Counted from the first letter of the stretch, positions 6,385 through 14,696 are shown. The stretch: DNA of 25,860 bases from JABDOU01 sp041609995 (GCA_041609995.1 JBFIPU010000033.1:1-25860); one strand, 5' to 3'. Numbers and translations: made by a program. The notes: a model not told the origin generated them from the letters alone.

Positions 6385-7296
6385 TCAGCGTCCATTGGAA
6401 GAGAAATGCATGTAATCCTTGAGGGTGCGCCAGTTGCCGCCCCACACCCAGCCGATGTTCTCGAACTCTGTCACCGCCACCGAGTCGGCGAACAGCATCC
6501 CGGGCAGTGCCTGCTCTCGATCGGCGTAAGCGGTCGCCAACTCCGGTAACACCAGTTCGCCTTTCTCATACGGGTTGTGGAAGGGGTTGATGTCGACGGC
6601 CAACCCGAACGCGTGCATCGACCAGCTGCCCTCGCCGACTGCAGTACGGCAGGTGAAGCTGCTCGTGTTGTTGCCGTCGCCGGTGGGGAGCGCCTCATCC
6701 ATCTCGACGGTCACGACCTGCATTTGTTCGATCGGATAGCGCTCCTCGTGGAGGCGGCGAAATACGTGCTCGATCTCCTCCGCCCATGCTGCGTTGACGA
6801 TCAGCTCGCCGGTATGGAACACTCCGTCGAATCCGAAAAAGCTCACCGTGAGGTAGCTGAGCTCCTCCACGCCCACCGGGCATTCTTGATTCCAGGTGGA
6901 ACGGGCGAGGACGTCCTCGGGGACGGGACCGATCGTCGAGTGGAAGCGGTCGTCTGCCGGGGGTGGCAGCAAATCGACGGTGTGGAAGCGCCGGTCGAGC
7001 AGCTCGGTCGGGGTTGGCTGGGAGATGCCCTCGCCGTTCTCGTCGAGCGGGACGACTCGCGTCCCCAGCCAGGCGGGAGCAGGTCTGCCCAGCAGGGTCG
7101 TGGTCGGCGCCGGGGCCGGCGTCGTGGCCGGGGCTGTCGTCGTGATGGACGTCTGTTCCGGCTGGGTAGCAGTCATGGTTTGTGCCGTTGACGTGGCCGG
7201 CTCGGACGAGCGGACCGTTTCGGCCGTGTTGGCTGCGCACGAAGTCAGCGCCAGTCCGGCGGTCAGGCAGGCGGCGAACAGGTGTTTCGGTAGCAC
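6385..7296 (-). CDS. Secreted lipoprotein, M15-type D-alanyl-D-alanine carboxypeptidase/endopeptidase
   Basis: Predicted zinc peptidase acting on cell-wall peptides, 303 residues. A lipoprotein signal (LALTSCAA, Cys20) is followed by a Thr/Pro/Ala-rich linker to about residue 70. The C-terminal half holds the M15 signature: TCR, then SWSMHAFGLAVDINPFHNPY with the His and Asp zinc ligands, and near the end IGWVWGGNW and DYMHFS with the second zinc His. It starts with GTG 7296, three bases after the stop of the CopD-like gene, so the two form one transcript. The last residues differ from a duplicated copy of the gene end at 6207-6229, which suggests the 3' end was rearranged by the repeat block. 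Exact bond specificity cannot be read from sequence. Confidence 0.85.
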   Translation of the reverse strand: MLPKHLFAACLTAGLALTSCAANTAETVRSSEPATSTAQTMTATQPEQTSITTTAPATTPAPAPTTTLLGRPAPAWLGTRVVPLDENGEGISQPTPTELLDRRFHTVDLLPPPADDRFHSTIGPVPEDVLARSTWNQECPVGVEELSYLTVSFFGFDGVFHTGELIVNAAWAEEIEHVFRRLHEERYPIEQMQVVTVEMDEALPTGDGNNTSSFTCRTAVGEGSWSMHAFGLAVDINPFHNPYEKGELVLPELATAYADREQALPGMLFADSVAVTEFENIGWVWGGNWRTLKDYMHFSSNGR

Positions 7297-7299
7297 GCG

Positions 7300-7701
7300 C
7301 TACAGCCAGACCGCGGCCCCGATGACCCCCAGCGCCACGACGAGATTGGCGCCCTGGAGGGCTCCCCGGGCGGCGCCGGAGGCGCTGCGACCGAACGTCG
7401 AATGCACGAGGGCCAGCACGACGGCGACGCCGATCAGTGCCAGCTTGACGAGCAGGCGCCCCACGTAACCGGAATCGTCGGTCGGGATACCTCCTGATTG
7501 AGCAAGTCCCAACACGCCGGTGATGATGGCGACGGCGGTGGCACCCCACCACAGACCGCGGAAGGCGTGGGCCATTGCGCGCAGGTCGTCGCGGTGAGCC
7601 CCCGATCTTCGGAGGGCGCCCACCAGCACACCGAGCGTGATCAGTCCACCTACCCACACGGCGGCTGACAGGATGTGAAGGAATCGGACGATCTCCGACA
7701 T
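7300..7701 (-). CDS. CopD-like four-helix membrane protein
   Basis: The 133-residue protein has four predicted membrane helices and begins MSEIVRFLHILSAAVWVGGL. The early 'H-(hydrophobic)-WVGG' pattern is typical of the CopD/DUF2269-like membrane family. CopD proteins act in copper uptake or tolerance, but small relatives in actinobacteria have no settled role, so copper transport is only a possibility here. I chose the ATG at 7701 because it begins at the conserved helix and has a TACGAT hexamer seven bases upstream; the frame is open further upstream but without family-like residues. It is followed closely by the M15 peptidase gene and is divergent from the SGNH hydrolase gene. Confidence 0.7.
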   Translation of the reverse strand: MSEIVRFLHILSAAVWVGGLITLGVLVGALRRSGAHRDDLRAMAHAFRGLWWGATAVAIITGVLGLAQSGGIPTDDSGYVGRLLVKLALIGVAVVLALVHSTFGRSASGAARGALQGANLVVALGVIGAAVWL

Positions 7702-7708
7702 CGGAAGG

Positions 7709-7714
7709 ATCGTA
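7709..7714 (-). promoter_or_regulatory. -10-like TACGAT, leaderless-type
   Basis: The hexamer fits TAnnnT and ends seven bases before the ATG at 7701, which would place the transcript start at or next to the start codon. No Shine-Dalgarno at normal spacing is present. Confidence 0.4.
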
Positions 7715-7827
7715 GCTCCGACGCGCGCCTGTCGGCTGGCCGGAGGCATCAGGCCACGCTGCTCACAACTGATGACAAAGCGGGCAGAGGTTGGTTGAAT
7801 GAGGTCGGGTAAACGGAGGTTTGGGAA

Positions 7828-9831
7828 ATGCGCTGGATCAGGCAGGTCTTCTTCATCGCGGCGGTGTTCATCGCGGTCACGCTGGCGGGAACCGCCACGG
7901 CGTGGGCTGCCGAGGCCGATGGGGTCGGCATCTTCGATCCGAATACGGGGATTTGGACGTTGACCCATCCCAACGGAGATGTCGACACCTTCTATTACGG
8001 CAATCCGGGTGACGTGCCCATGATGGGAGACTGGGACTGCCAGGGAGAGGCCACGGTAGGAATGTACCGACCGGTCAACGGCTTCGTCTACGTGCGCAAC
8101 ACCAACGACTTCGGGGTGGCGGACTATGACTTCTTCTACGGCAACCCGGGTGATGTGCCGGTGGCAGGCGACTGGGACGGCGATGGCTGCACCACCCTCG
8201 CCATCCACCGGGGCGGCACCCTGTACGTCAGCAACAAGCTGGCCACCGGATTTGCCGATTTCGAGTTCTCCTTCGGCGACCCGGGACACGTTCCGTTCGC
8301 AGCCGATTTCAACGGAGATGGGAAGGACTCGATCGGATTCTTTGACCCGCTCACGGCCCGGGTGTACTGGCGGACGACGTTGACGGCGGGCCCGCCCGAC
8401 GTCGACACCTACCTCGGTGTCCCCGGCGATCAGCTCGTCGCCGGCGACTGGGGCCAGGGATTCGACAGCAATGCCGTCGTGCGGGCAGGGGTGCTGCACT
8501 ACCAGACACCGGATGGGATCGTCGAATGGGCGGTGGCCGGAAACGGCGTCGCCGTAAATGGCAAGCTGGCGACTCCGCCGGATGACGGTCTCGTGGAGAT
8601 CGTGCCAGTCGGCGATTCGATCACCGAGGGCAATCCGGGCGAATACACGTACCGGTTCTTTCTTTACAACGATCTCGTGTCAGACGGATTGAAAGTCGAT
8701 TTCGTGGGAACCCGTACCGGTGTCTGTTGTGACGGGGAACCGGCCGACCCGAACTTCGACCAGGACCACCAGGCGTGGAGCGGAGCCAGGAGTGGTGAAA
8801 TCGCGGCCAGAGTCACCGCCTCCGAGGCCGTTGTGCGCCCCGACATCGCCATCTTGCACGTCGGGACGAACGACATCTGGGGGCCGCCTCCCCCGGGGGT
8901 GGTGGGCGCGGATCCGTCGGACCCGAATCCGGACTACGACGTCGAGGTCTCCCGCCGGCATCTGGCCGACCTCGTTGCCAGCCTGCGCCGTTCCAACCCC
9001 GACGTCGGCGTGGTGCTGTCTACGCTCATCCCTTGCGATCTCGGGCTGGTCTGCAGCGAACGCATCCCCGAACTCAACGAGATGATCAGGGGCCTGGCAG
9101 GCCAACTGACCACCGAGCGGAGCCGGATCGCCCTGGTAGATCTCGATGGGGTCGTGGCGCTCGGCGATCTCGTCGACGGCGTGCATCCGGGCAAAGACGG
9201 GCAGGCCGCCATGGCCCGTGCCTATCGACAGGCGGTCCTGGGCTTGCTGGCCCGATCACCGCTGCCGGATCCGATCCCACTGCCGGATCCCATTCCTGAT
9301 CCCTACCCGCTCCCCGTTCCGATTCCGCCTCGTCCGGAACTCGGGGGGCCGCCGCTCGTGGAGCAGCTGGCCCGGCGCCTGGACGACATCGACGTCAATG
9401 GGCGGGCGGCACGCCACGTGAGGCGGGCCCGGGCGCAGTTGCAGCAGGCGCTCGACGATGAACACTGGGACGGGCTGCGGGCAGACGATGTGCAGATCAT
9501 GCAGCGATTGTCGAAGGCGGCCGAGGAGACGGAGCGGGCGGTCGAAAGAACGGACAGGGACGCCGTCGACCTGGATGAGCTGAGCGACATCGAGGCCGAC
9601 GTGCTCGGTGAGGTCCAGGCCCAGGCCGCTGTGGAGTTGGCAGATGCAGCCTTCGCGGTAGGGCTCTGTCGCGGAACGTGTCCCCCGGCCGCCGAACTGC
9701 TCGCCGAGGCAGAGGCCGCCTACGCAAATGGAAGCGCAAGCGCGCAGTCGGGTGATACGAACGAGGCAGCTGATCACTTCAGCCGGGCCTGGGCATATGC
9801 CGACCAGGCCGGGGACGAGGCTCTGGCCTAA
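7828..9831 (+). CDS. Secreted SGNH/GDSL hydrolase with N-terminal FG-GAP-like repeats and C-terminal helical domain
   Basis: A 667-residue exported protein in four parts. A Sec signal peptide covers about 1-27 (cut near AWA-AE). Residues about 30-250 hold repeated units with GDVPVAGDWDGDG-like cores, which resemble VCBS/FG-GAP beta-propeller repeats. Residues about 255-480 form an SGNH hydrolase with GDSITEG (Ser264), GTNDIW and DGVHPGKDG (Asp450, His453), so an esterase or carbohydrate acetylesterase activity is likely. A Pro-rich linker (from SPLPDPIPLPDPIP) leads to a charged helical region (about 510-667) that I do not recognise. A clear GGAGG ribosome site precedes ATG 7828. The substrate is probably an extracellular polysaccharide or other ester, by inference from the domain mix. 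Confidence 0.85.
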   Translation: MRWIRQVFFIAAVFIAVTLAGTATAWAAEADGVGIFDPNTGIWTLTHPNGDVDTFYYGNPGDVPMMGDWDCQGEATVGMYRPVNGFVYVRNTNDFGVADYDFFYGNPGDVPVAGDWDGDGCTTLAIHRGGTLYVSNKLATGFADFEFSFGDPGHVPFAADFNGDGKDSIGFFDPLTARVYWRTTLTAGPPDVDTYLGVPGDQLVAGDWGQGFDSNAVVRAGVLHYQTPDGIVEWAVAGNGVAVNGKLATPPDDGLVEIVPVGDSITEGNPGEYTYRFFLYNDLVSDGLKVDFVGTRTGVCCDGEPADPNFDQDHQAWSGARSGEIAARVTASEAVVRPDIAILHVGTNDIWGPPPPGVVGADPSDPNPDYDVEVSRRHLADLVASLRRSNPDVGVVLSTLIPCDLGLVCSERIPELNEMIRGLAGQLTTERSRIALVDLDGVVALGDLVDGVHPGKDGQAAMARAYRQAVLGLLARSPLPDPIPLPDPIPDPYPLPVPIPPRPELGGPPLVEQLARRLDDIDVNGRAARHVRRARAQLQQALDDEHWDGLRADDVQIMQRLSKAAEETERAVERTDRDAVDLDELSDIEADVLGEVQAQAAVELADAAFAVGLCRGTCPPAAELLAEAEAAYANGSASAQSGDTNEAADHFSRAWAYADQAGDEALA

Positions 9832-9834
9832 TCT
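9829..9834 (+). promoter_or_regulatory. -10-like TAATCT, leaderless-type
   Basis: TAATCT overlaps the stop codon of the preceding gene and ends six bases before ATG 9841. No ribosome site is visible, which fits a leaderless transcript starting at the ATG. Confidence 0.45.
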
Positions 9835-9840
9835 CGTTTC

Positions 9841-11040
9841 ATGAAGGTCACCGGCTGCGAGACGTTTGTAGTCGCCAACCCGCCGCCCCACTTCGGCGGG
9901 CGGTATTTCATCTTCGTCAAACTCGTCACGGATGACGGGATCTCCGGCATCGGGGAGGCGTATGTGGCCACCGTCGGGCCACACATCGTGGCATCCATGA
10001 TCGAGGATGTGGCGGACCGTCACGTGATCGGCCATCGGCCCTCGGACATCGAGGCGATCTGGCATCGCATCTATGGGAGCGGTTACGCCTCCCGGCCCGA
10101 CATCACGCTGCTGGGCGTGATCAGCGCCCTCGAAATGGCCTGTTGGGACATTGTCGGCAAGGCCCTGGACCGCCCTGTCTATGACCTGTTGGGGGGTCGC
10201 GTTCACGAGCGGCTCCGCTCCTATACGTACCTATACCCGAAACCGGGGGACCCGGCCGACGTCTACGCCGATCCGGATGTGGCAGCCTCCCGTGCGGCCG
10301 AAGAGGTCGAAAGAGGCTTCACGGCCGTGAAGTTCGATCCGGCCGGCCCCTACACCGTTTTCGACCCGCATCAACCGAGCCTGGAAGACCTGGACCGATC
10401 GGAGACGATGGTGCGACTGGTCCGCGAAGCGGTCGGATCCCGGGCCGACATCCTCTTTGGAACGCACGGCCAGTTCACCGCTGCGGGCGCCGTGCGACTT
10501 GCCCGCCGGTTGGAGCCCTACGATCCGCTCTGGTTCGAAGAGCCGACCCCTGCCACCAACCCCCGTGAGATGGCGAGAGTGGCACAGCAGACGAGCATCC
10601 CGATCGCCACCGGCGAGCGGCTCACGACCAAGCACGAATTCGCCGACGTGCTGATGGCCGGGGCCGCTTCGATCCTGCAACCGAGCCTGGGGCGGGCCGG
10701 CGGGATCCTCGAAGGAAAGAAGATCGCGGCGATCGCCGAGGTCCATCACGCCCAGATCGCCCCCCACCTGTATTGCGGACCGGTGGTGGGTGCTGCCAAC
10801 ATTCAGCTGGCGACCACCCTCCCCAATTTCCTGATCCTCGAAGGCATCCTCGATTGGAGCGGATTCCACGCCGAGCTACTGGAACAACCGATCGAATGGC
10901 AGGACGGCTACGTGATTCCCCCGACCGCCCCGGGTCTCGGTGTGGTGCTCGACGAGCAGGTGGCGCGGGCCCATCCCTACGACGACGAGGATCTACACTT
11001 GCAGCCGGCCGAGAGTCCCTACGACCCCCCCTCGGGCTGA
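9841..11040 (+). CDS. Mandelate racemase/muconate lactonizing (enolase superfamily) protein, probable sugar-acid dehydratase
   Basis: Full-length member (399 residues) with the capping domain (1-120, ending ALDRPVYDLLGGR) and a TIM-barrel. In the barrel: VKFDPAGP near residue 164, then ILFGTHGQFT (205-213), WFEEPTP (E233/E234), GERL (E259) and APHLYCGP (H309). The overall pattern resembles galactonate/galactarate-type dehydratases, which remove water from aldonic or aldaric acids. At the first metal-ligand position, where DgoD-type enzymes have Asp two residues before a His, this protein has Gly207 before Thr208-His209. Either the subgroup uses another ligand or the activity differs. No transporter or KDG-type aldolase gene is nearby to fix the substrate. 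The next gene follows after three bases. Confidence 0.75.
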   Translation: MKVTGCETFVVANPPPHFGGRYFIFVKLVTDDGISGIGEAYVATVGPHIVASMIEDVADRHVIGHRPSDIEAIWHRIYGSGYASRPDITLLGVISALEMACWDIVGKALDRPVYDLLGGRVHERLRSYTYLYPKPGDPADVYADPDVAASRAAEEVERGFTAVKFDPAGPYTVFDPHQPSLEDLDRSETMVRLVREAVGSRADILFGTHGQFTAAGAVRLARRLEPYDPLWFEEPTPATNPREMARVAQQTSIPIATGERLTTKHEFADVLMAGAASILQPSLGRAGGILEGKKIAAIAEVHHAQIAPHLYCGPVVGAANIQLATTLPNFLILEGILDWSGFHAELLEQPIEWQDGYVIPPTAPGLGVVLDEQVARAHPYDDEDLHLQPAESPYDPPSG

Positions 11041-11043
11041 ACC

Positions 11044-11424
11044 GTGCCGTTCCCTGGCTGGTTGGCGTCGTTCAACCGTCGATACACGAACCGATGGATG
11101 TTGCCGCTCACCCGGTTCCCTCCACTCGCCCGGCTCTCACACGTTGGCCGCTCCACCGGACGCCGCTATCACATTCCCGTCAACGCCTTTCGGCACGAGG
11201 ACGGATTCGTGTTTGCCCTCACCTACGGAGCAGGAACGGACTGGGTCAAAAACGTGTTTGCGTCGGGAGAAGCGACGATCGAATATCGGGGCCAGACCCA
11301 CCAACTGACCAATCCCGGGCTGATCGACCGCCGCGACGCACGTCCGGCGTTGCCTCTCGTGATTCGCGTCCTGCTGCGGTTGATCCGCGTCAACGAATAC
11401 CTGCGAATGAGGATCGCCGAATAG
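11044..11424 (+). CDS. Deazaflavin (F420)-dependent nitroreductase family protein (Ddn-like)
   Basis: The 126-residue protein shows the split-barrel signature of the F420H2-dependent reductase family: LARLSHVGRSTGRRYHIPVN followed by FVFALTYGAGTDWVKNVFASG. Family members (Ddn and relatives in mycobacteria) reduce quinones or enones using F420H2, and the basic, hydrophobic N-terminus may hold the protein at the membrane. The start is GTG 11044, three bases after the dehydratase stop, so the two genes are probably co-transcribed. Its presence suggests the organism makes F420. The substrate cannot be told from the sequence. Confidence 0.85.
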   Translation: MPFPGWLASFNRRYTNRWMLPLTRFPPLARLSHVGRSTGRRYHIPVNAFRHEDGFVFALTYGAGTDWVKNVFASGEATIEYRGQTHQLTNPGLIDRRDARPALPLVIRVLLRLIRVNEYLRMRIAE

Positions 11425-11471
11425 CCCCGGTATCGGTCACAGCCACCGGCTCCCGATGGCCCTATGTGTCC

Positions 11472-11490
11472 GCTCACGTATCGTGTGAGC
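11472..11490. promoter_or_regulatory. Inverted repeat upstream of acsA, possible operator
   Basis: GCTCACGTATCGTGTGAGC has perfect 6-bp arms (GCTCAC/GTGAGC) around seven bases. It is centred about 106 bases before the acsA ATG, in a gap with no gene (11425-11586). It could bind a dimeric regulator; no known consensus is matched convincingly. Confidence 0.4.
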
Positions 11491-11586
11491 TGTACTGGTC
11501 GAGCGCCGACGGCCTTGGCCGAATGGGCAGGTACCGCGGGGGCAAACGCGATAGCTTGGGTCCGACGATCAGGAAGGGAGCCGCTG

Positions 11587-13545
11587 ATGGATGAGACGTC
11601 GATCGAGAACCTGCTCAAGGAGGAGCGGACCTTTCCTCCCGCATCCGAGTTCACGGCGCAGGCCAACGCCCAGCCCGGCATCCACGAACGGGCTGCGGCA
11701 GATCCACTCGGATATTGGTCTTCCGAGGCCAAGTCGCGGGTCAGCTGGTTCAAGGAGCCATCGGTGGTGCTCGACGACTCCAACCCGCCCTTCTTCAAGT
11801 GGTTCACCGATGGTGAGCTGAACGTGACCTACAACTGTCTCGACCGGCACATCGAGGCCGGGCACGGCGGCAAGGTTGCGTACTACTGGGAAGGCGAGCC
11901 CGGTGACACCCGCACCCTGACCTACCAGGACCTGGCCGACGAGGTCGGACGCTTTGCCAACGGCCTCAAGTCCCTCGGGGTGGAGCGGGGCGATCGCGTG
12001 GCGATCTATATGGGTATGGTGCCGGAGCTCGCCATCGCCATGCTGGCGTGCGCCCGGATCGGCGCCGCTCATTCGGTCATCTTCGGAGGCTTCTCCTCGG
12101 ACGCCATCGTCGATCGCGTCGACGATGCCGATGCCCACGTTCTGATCACCAGCGACGGTGCCTGGCGGCGGGGCGGAATCGTGCCTCTCAAGGAGGCGGC
12201 CGACACCGCCATGGAGCGCACCGATCGTATCCGTCATTGCGTCGTCCTGAGGAGGACCGGCAATGAGGTCGACATGCAGGAAGGGCGGGACGTCTGGTGG
12301 AACGACCTGATCTCCGACCATTCGACCGACTGTCCGGCCGAGTCGATGAACGCCGAAGACCTCTTGTACATCCTCTATACCTCGGGCACCACCGGCAAGC
12401 CCAAGGGCATCATGCACACCACCGGCGGATACCTGGTCGGGGCCACCTCAACCCATAGTTACGTCTTCGACATCAAACCCGAGACAGACGTCTATTGGTG
12501 CGCGGCCGATATCGGGTGGGTTACCGGCCACACCTACATCGTCTACGGCCCCCTCGCCAACCGGACCACGAGCGTCATGTATGAGGGCACCCCGGACTTC
12601 CCCGAGCGAGACCGACTGTGGTCGGTCATCGAGAAATATGGTGTCACCCAGTTCTACACCGCCCCCACTGCCATTCGCGCCTTCATGAAGTGGGGCGTCG
12701 AGCATCCCCAGAAGCACGACCTCTCCACGCTCCGGGTGCTCGGGACGGTGGGCGAGCCGATCAACCCGGAGGCCTGGATCTGGTACCACGAGAACATCGG
12801 TTACCGCAACACCCCCATCGTCGACACCTGGTGGCAGACCGAAACGGGTTCCATCTTGATTTCGCCGCTGCCAGGGGTGACCACGACCAAGCCGGGTACC
12901 GCCACGCTGCCGATGCCGGGCATTCAGGCAGATGTGGTCGACGACGACGGCAACTCCGTGCCCAAGGGCAGCGGTGGCTTTCTCGCGATCCGGGGTCCGT
13001 GGCCGTCGATGCTCCGCTCGATCTGGGGCGACGACCAGCGCTACATCGACACATACTGGTCGCGGTTTCCCGGCCTCTACTTCGCCGGTGACGGCGCCAA
13101 GCGGGACGAAGACGGATACATCTGGCTGTTGGGCCGTACCGACGACGTCATGCTGGTGTCCGGGCACAACATCTCCACGATGGAAGTGGAGTCGGCGCTC
13201 GTGGCACACCCGGCCGTTGCGGAGGCGGCGGTGGTGGGCCGCAAGGACGAGTTGACTGGCCAAGCGATCGCCGCCTTTGTCAGCCTGATCGGCGGCGTGG
13301 AAGGCGACGAGAACCTCATCGCCGAGCTACGGGATCACGTCGCCAACTCGATCGGGGCCATTGCCAAGCCCAAGAGCATCGTGTTCACACCCGACGTGCC
13401 CAAGACCCGGTCGGGAAAGATCATGCGACGCCTGCTGCGCGACATCTCCGAGAACCGCCAGTTAGGTGACGTCACCACGCTCGCCAACGCCGACATCGTG
13501 GCCGACATCGCCGAGATGGCGGCTGCAGCCCCCCAGGAGGATTGA
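11587..13545 (+). CDS. acsA: Acetyl-CoA synthetase (AMP-forming)
   Basis: A 652-residue enzyme that activates acetate to acetyl-CoA through acetyl-AMP, the usual length for Acs. Seen in order: an N-terminal Acs domain (FKWFTDGELNVTYNCLDRH), the P-loop-like YTSGTTGKPKG, WCAADIGWVTGHTYIVYGPL, VDTWWQTETGS, and the C-terminal PKTRSGKIMRRLLRD, whose lysine is the site of regulatory acetylation in the family. ATG 11587 is preceded by AGGAAGGGAG; the frame is open further upstream but the family begins here. The sirtuin encoded at 22725-23495 is of the type that can deacetylate this lysine, though the genes are not linked. A small membrane protein gene follows after one base. Confidence 0.96.
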   Translation: MDETSIENLLKEERTFPPASEFTAQANAQPGIHERAAADPLGYWSSEAKSRVSWFKEPSVVLDDSNPPFFKWFTDGELNVTYNCLDRHIEAGHGGKVAYYWEGEPGDTRTLTYQDLADEVGRFANGLKSLGVERGDRVAIYMGMVPELAIAMLACARIGAAHSVIFGGFSSDAIVDRVDDADAHVLITSDGAWRRGGIVPLKEAADTAMERTDRIRHCVVLRRTGNEVDMQEGRDVWWNDLISDHSTDCPAESMNAEDLLYILYTSGTTGKPKGIMHTTGGYLVGATSTHSYVFDIKPETDVYWCAADIGWVTGHTYIVYGPLANRTTSVMYEGTPDFPERDRLWSVIEKYGVTQFYTAPTAIRAFMKWGVEHPQKHDLSTLRVLGTVGEPINPEAWIWYHENIGYRNTPIVDTWWQTETGSILISPLPGVTTTKPGTATLPMPGIQADVVDDDGNSVPKGSGGFLAIRGPWPSMLRSIWGDDQRYIDTYWSRFPGLYFAGDGAKRDEDGYIWLLGRTDDVMLVSGHNISTMEVESALVAHPAVAEAAVVGRKDELTGQAIAAFVSLIGGVEGDENLIAELRDHVANSIGAIAKPKSIVFTPDVPKTRSGKIMRRLLRDISENRQLGDVTTLANADIVADIAEMAAAAPQED

Positions 13546-13546
13546 C

Positions 13547-13861
13547 GTGCGCCGAAGGCTGTGGTTGCTGGCGTTCCTGGCCCTCGTGCTGGCCGCCTGT
13601 GCCGCGGGGTCGGCTGAGTTCGAGAGCCCGCAGCGCCCGGCCAACTTCTTTCATGGCATCTGGCACGGCTGGATTGCGCCCATTGCCCTCATCTGGCAAC
13701 TGTTCGACGGCGACATCCGTGTCTATGAACCGAACAACACCGGCTGGTGGTACGACCTCGGGTTCTACATTGCCGTGATCAGCGGTTTCGGGAGCATTGC
13801 CTTCCGGCGCAAGCGGCCCAAGCAGAAACCAGCGCCCCGGCAGGACGGCTGGGTGGGCTGA
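13547..13861 (+). CDS. Small conserved lipoprotein-like membrane protein downstream of acsA
   Basis: 104 residues, starting at GTG 13547 with AGGAGG seven bases before it and only one base after the acsA stop, so translation is probably coupled. The N-terminus VRRRLWLLAFLALVLAACAAG carries a lipobox-like LAAC. The middle reads GIWHGWIAPIALIWQLFDGD and NNTGWWYDLGFYIAVISGFG, followed by a basic tail (RRKRPKQK). I recall similar small 'HGxIAP...WYDxGF' proteins in other bacteria, but no function is established to my knowledge. Pairing with acsA may hint at a role near acetate metabolism, which is only inference. Confidence 0.75.
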   Translation: MRRRLWLLAFLALVLAACAAGSAEFESPQRPANFFHGIWHGWIAPIALIWQLFDGDIRVYEPNNTGWWYDLGFYIAVISGFGSIAFRRKRPKQKPAPRQDGWVG

Positions 13862-13880
13862 GAAGGGCTGGGTGGCCCGG

Positions 13881-14684
13881 TCAGGGGCGGTGGAACACCT
13901 CGGCCAGGTGGTCGATGGCGTGACCCAAGCCGGCCAGCCGCAGCGGCGTGATCGAAATGAATCCCTGCCGGGCGGTGTGGACGTCGGTGCCGTCCGTCTT
14001 GCCCCGGTGGTCGATGGTGTTGGCGGTCCAGTCGTGCCGGTAGAGGTTGTCCCCGTGGCGCTGAAACAACGAGGAATAGCGGGTGTCGGCGAGAGCGGTG
14101 ACGCGGCGAGGCGTATCGCTGGTCGCGTGATCCGGCATGTTCACCGAGAGCACATCGGTCTCCTCGCCCATTCCATGCTCGAGCACGTCGGAGACGATCT
14201 CCCGGCTGACCGCGGCCAAACGGTCCCATATGGTGACGGATTCCGGATGCCGCATCCGGGCCGCCCAATCTCGAAACGGTTCACCTTGGCTGGTTGCGGA
14301 CAGGGCAATGGAGGAAATGCCGGAGATGGCGGCCTCGAAGGCGGCCCCCACGGTTCCGCTCCCCATCGTGAAGGCCGAGCCGTAGTTGCTGCCGATGTTG
14401 ATGCCGCTCACCACCAGGTCCGGGCGGCGGTCGAACAGGTTGTGGACTCCGAGCTGAACGCTGTCGGCCGGGCTGCCAGATGTCGCCGTCATTCTGATGC
14501 CTTCGATGGTCACTTCCCGGACACGCACATCGTCATGGCGTGTGATCGCCTTGCTGATCCAGCTTCGCTCGCCGTCCGGCACGACGACTTCCACCCGGTC
14601 GGCGACGGGCACGAGGGCTCGGACCAGAGCGGGGAGCGCGGGCGAATCGATCCCGTCATCGTTGCTGATGAGAATGAACGTCAT
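13881..14684 (-). CDS. surE: 5'/3'-nucleotidase SurE
   Basis: SurE is a metal-dependent phosphatase for nucleoside monophosphates. The 267-residue protein starts MTFILISNDDGIDSPAL, where NDDG supplies the Asp metal ligands, and contains SGSPADSVQLGV and DLVVSGINIGSNYGSAFTMG, both family hallmarks. ATG 14684 is preceded by TAGGGT six bases upstream, suggesting a leaderless transcript. The gene is convergent with the acsA pair; 19 bases separate the two stops. Confidence 0.95.
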   Translation of the reverse strand: MTFILISNDDGIDSPALPALVRALVPVADRVEVVVPDGERSWISKAITRHDDVRVREVTIEGIRMTATSGSPADSVQLGVHNLFDRRPDLVVSGINIGSNYGSAFTMGSGTVGAAFEAAISGISSIALSATSQGEPFRDWAARMRHPESVTIWDRLAAVSREIVSDVLEHGMGEETDVLSVNMPDHATSDTPRRVTALADTRYSSLFQRHGDNLYRHDWTANTIDHRGKTDGTDVHTARQGFISITPLRLAGLGHAIDHLAEVFHRP

Positions 14685-14690
14685 GGCGCC

Positions 14691-14696
14691 ACCCTA
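14691..14696 (-). promoter_or_regulatory. surE: -10-like TAGGGT, leaderless-type
   Basis: On the minus strand TAGGGT ends exactly six bases before the surE ATG (14684), the same spacing as at 9829, 23502 and 25253. No ribosome site is visible. Confidence 0.45.

Noticed and set aside
6203..6445. 80-residue minus-strand frame containing the 30-bp repeats as a gene
   Set aside because: It starts inside the peptidase gene in another frame and consists of translated repeats and palindromes; only its last residues (the duplicated gene end) are meaningful.
9256..10206. 316-residue minus-strand frame across the SGNH/dehydratase junction
   Set aside because: It is antisense to two clear genes, with composition typical of high-GC shadow frames.
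11472..11490. CRP site (TGTGA-N6-TCACA) upstream of acsA
   Set aside because: The half-sites are in the opposite orientation with seven-base spacing, so it does not fit the CRP consensus; kept only as an unassigned palindrome.
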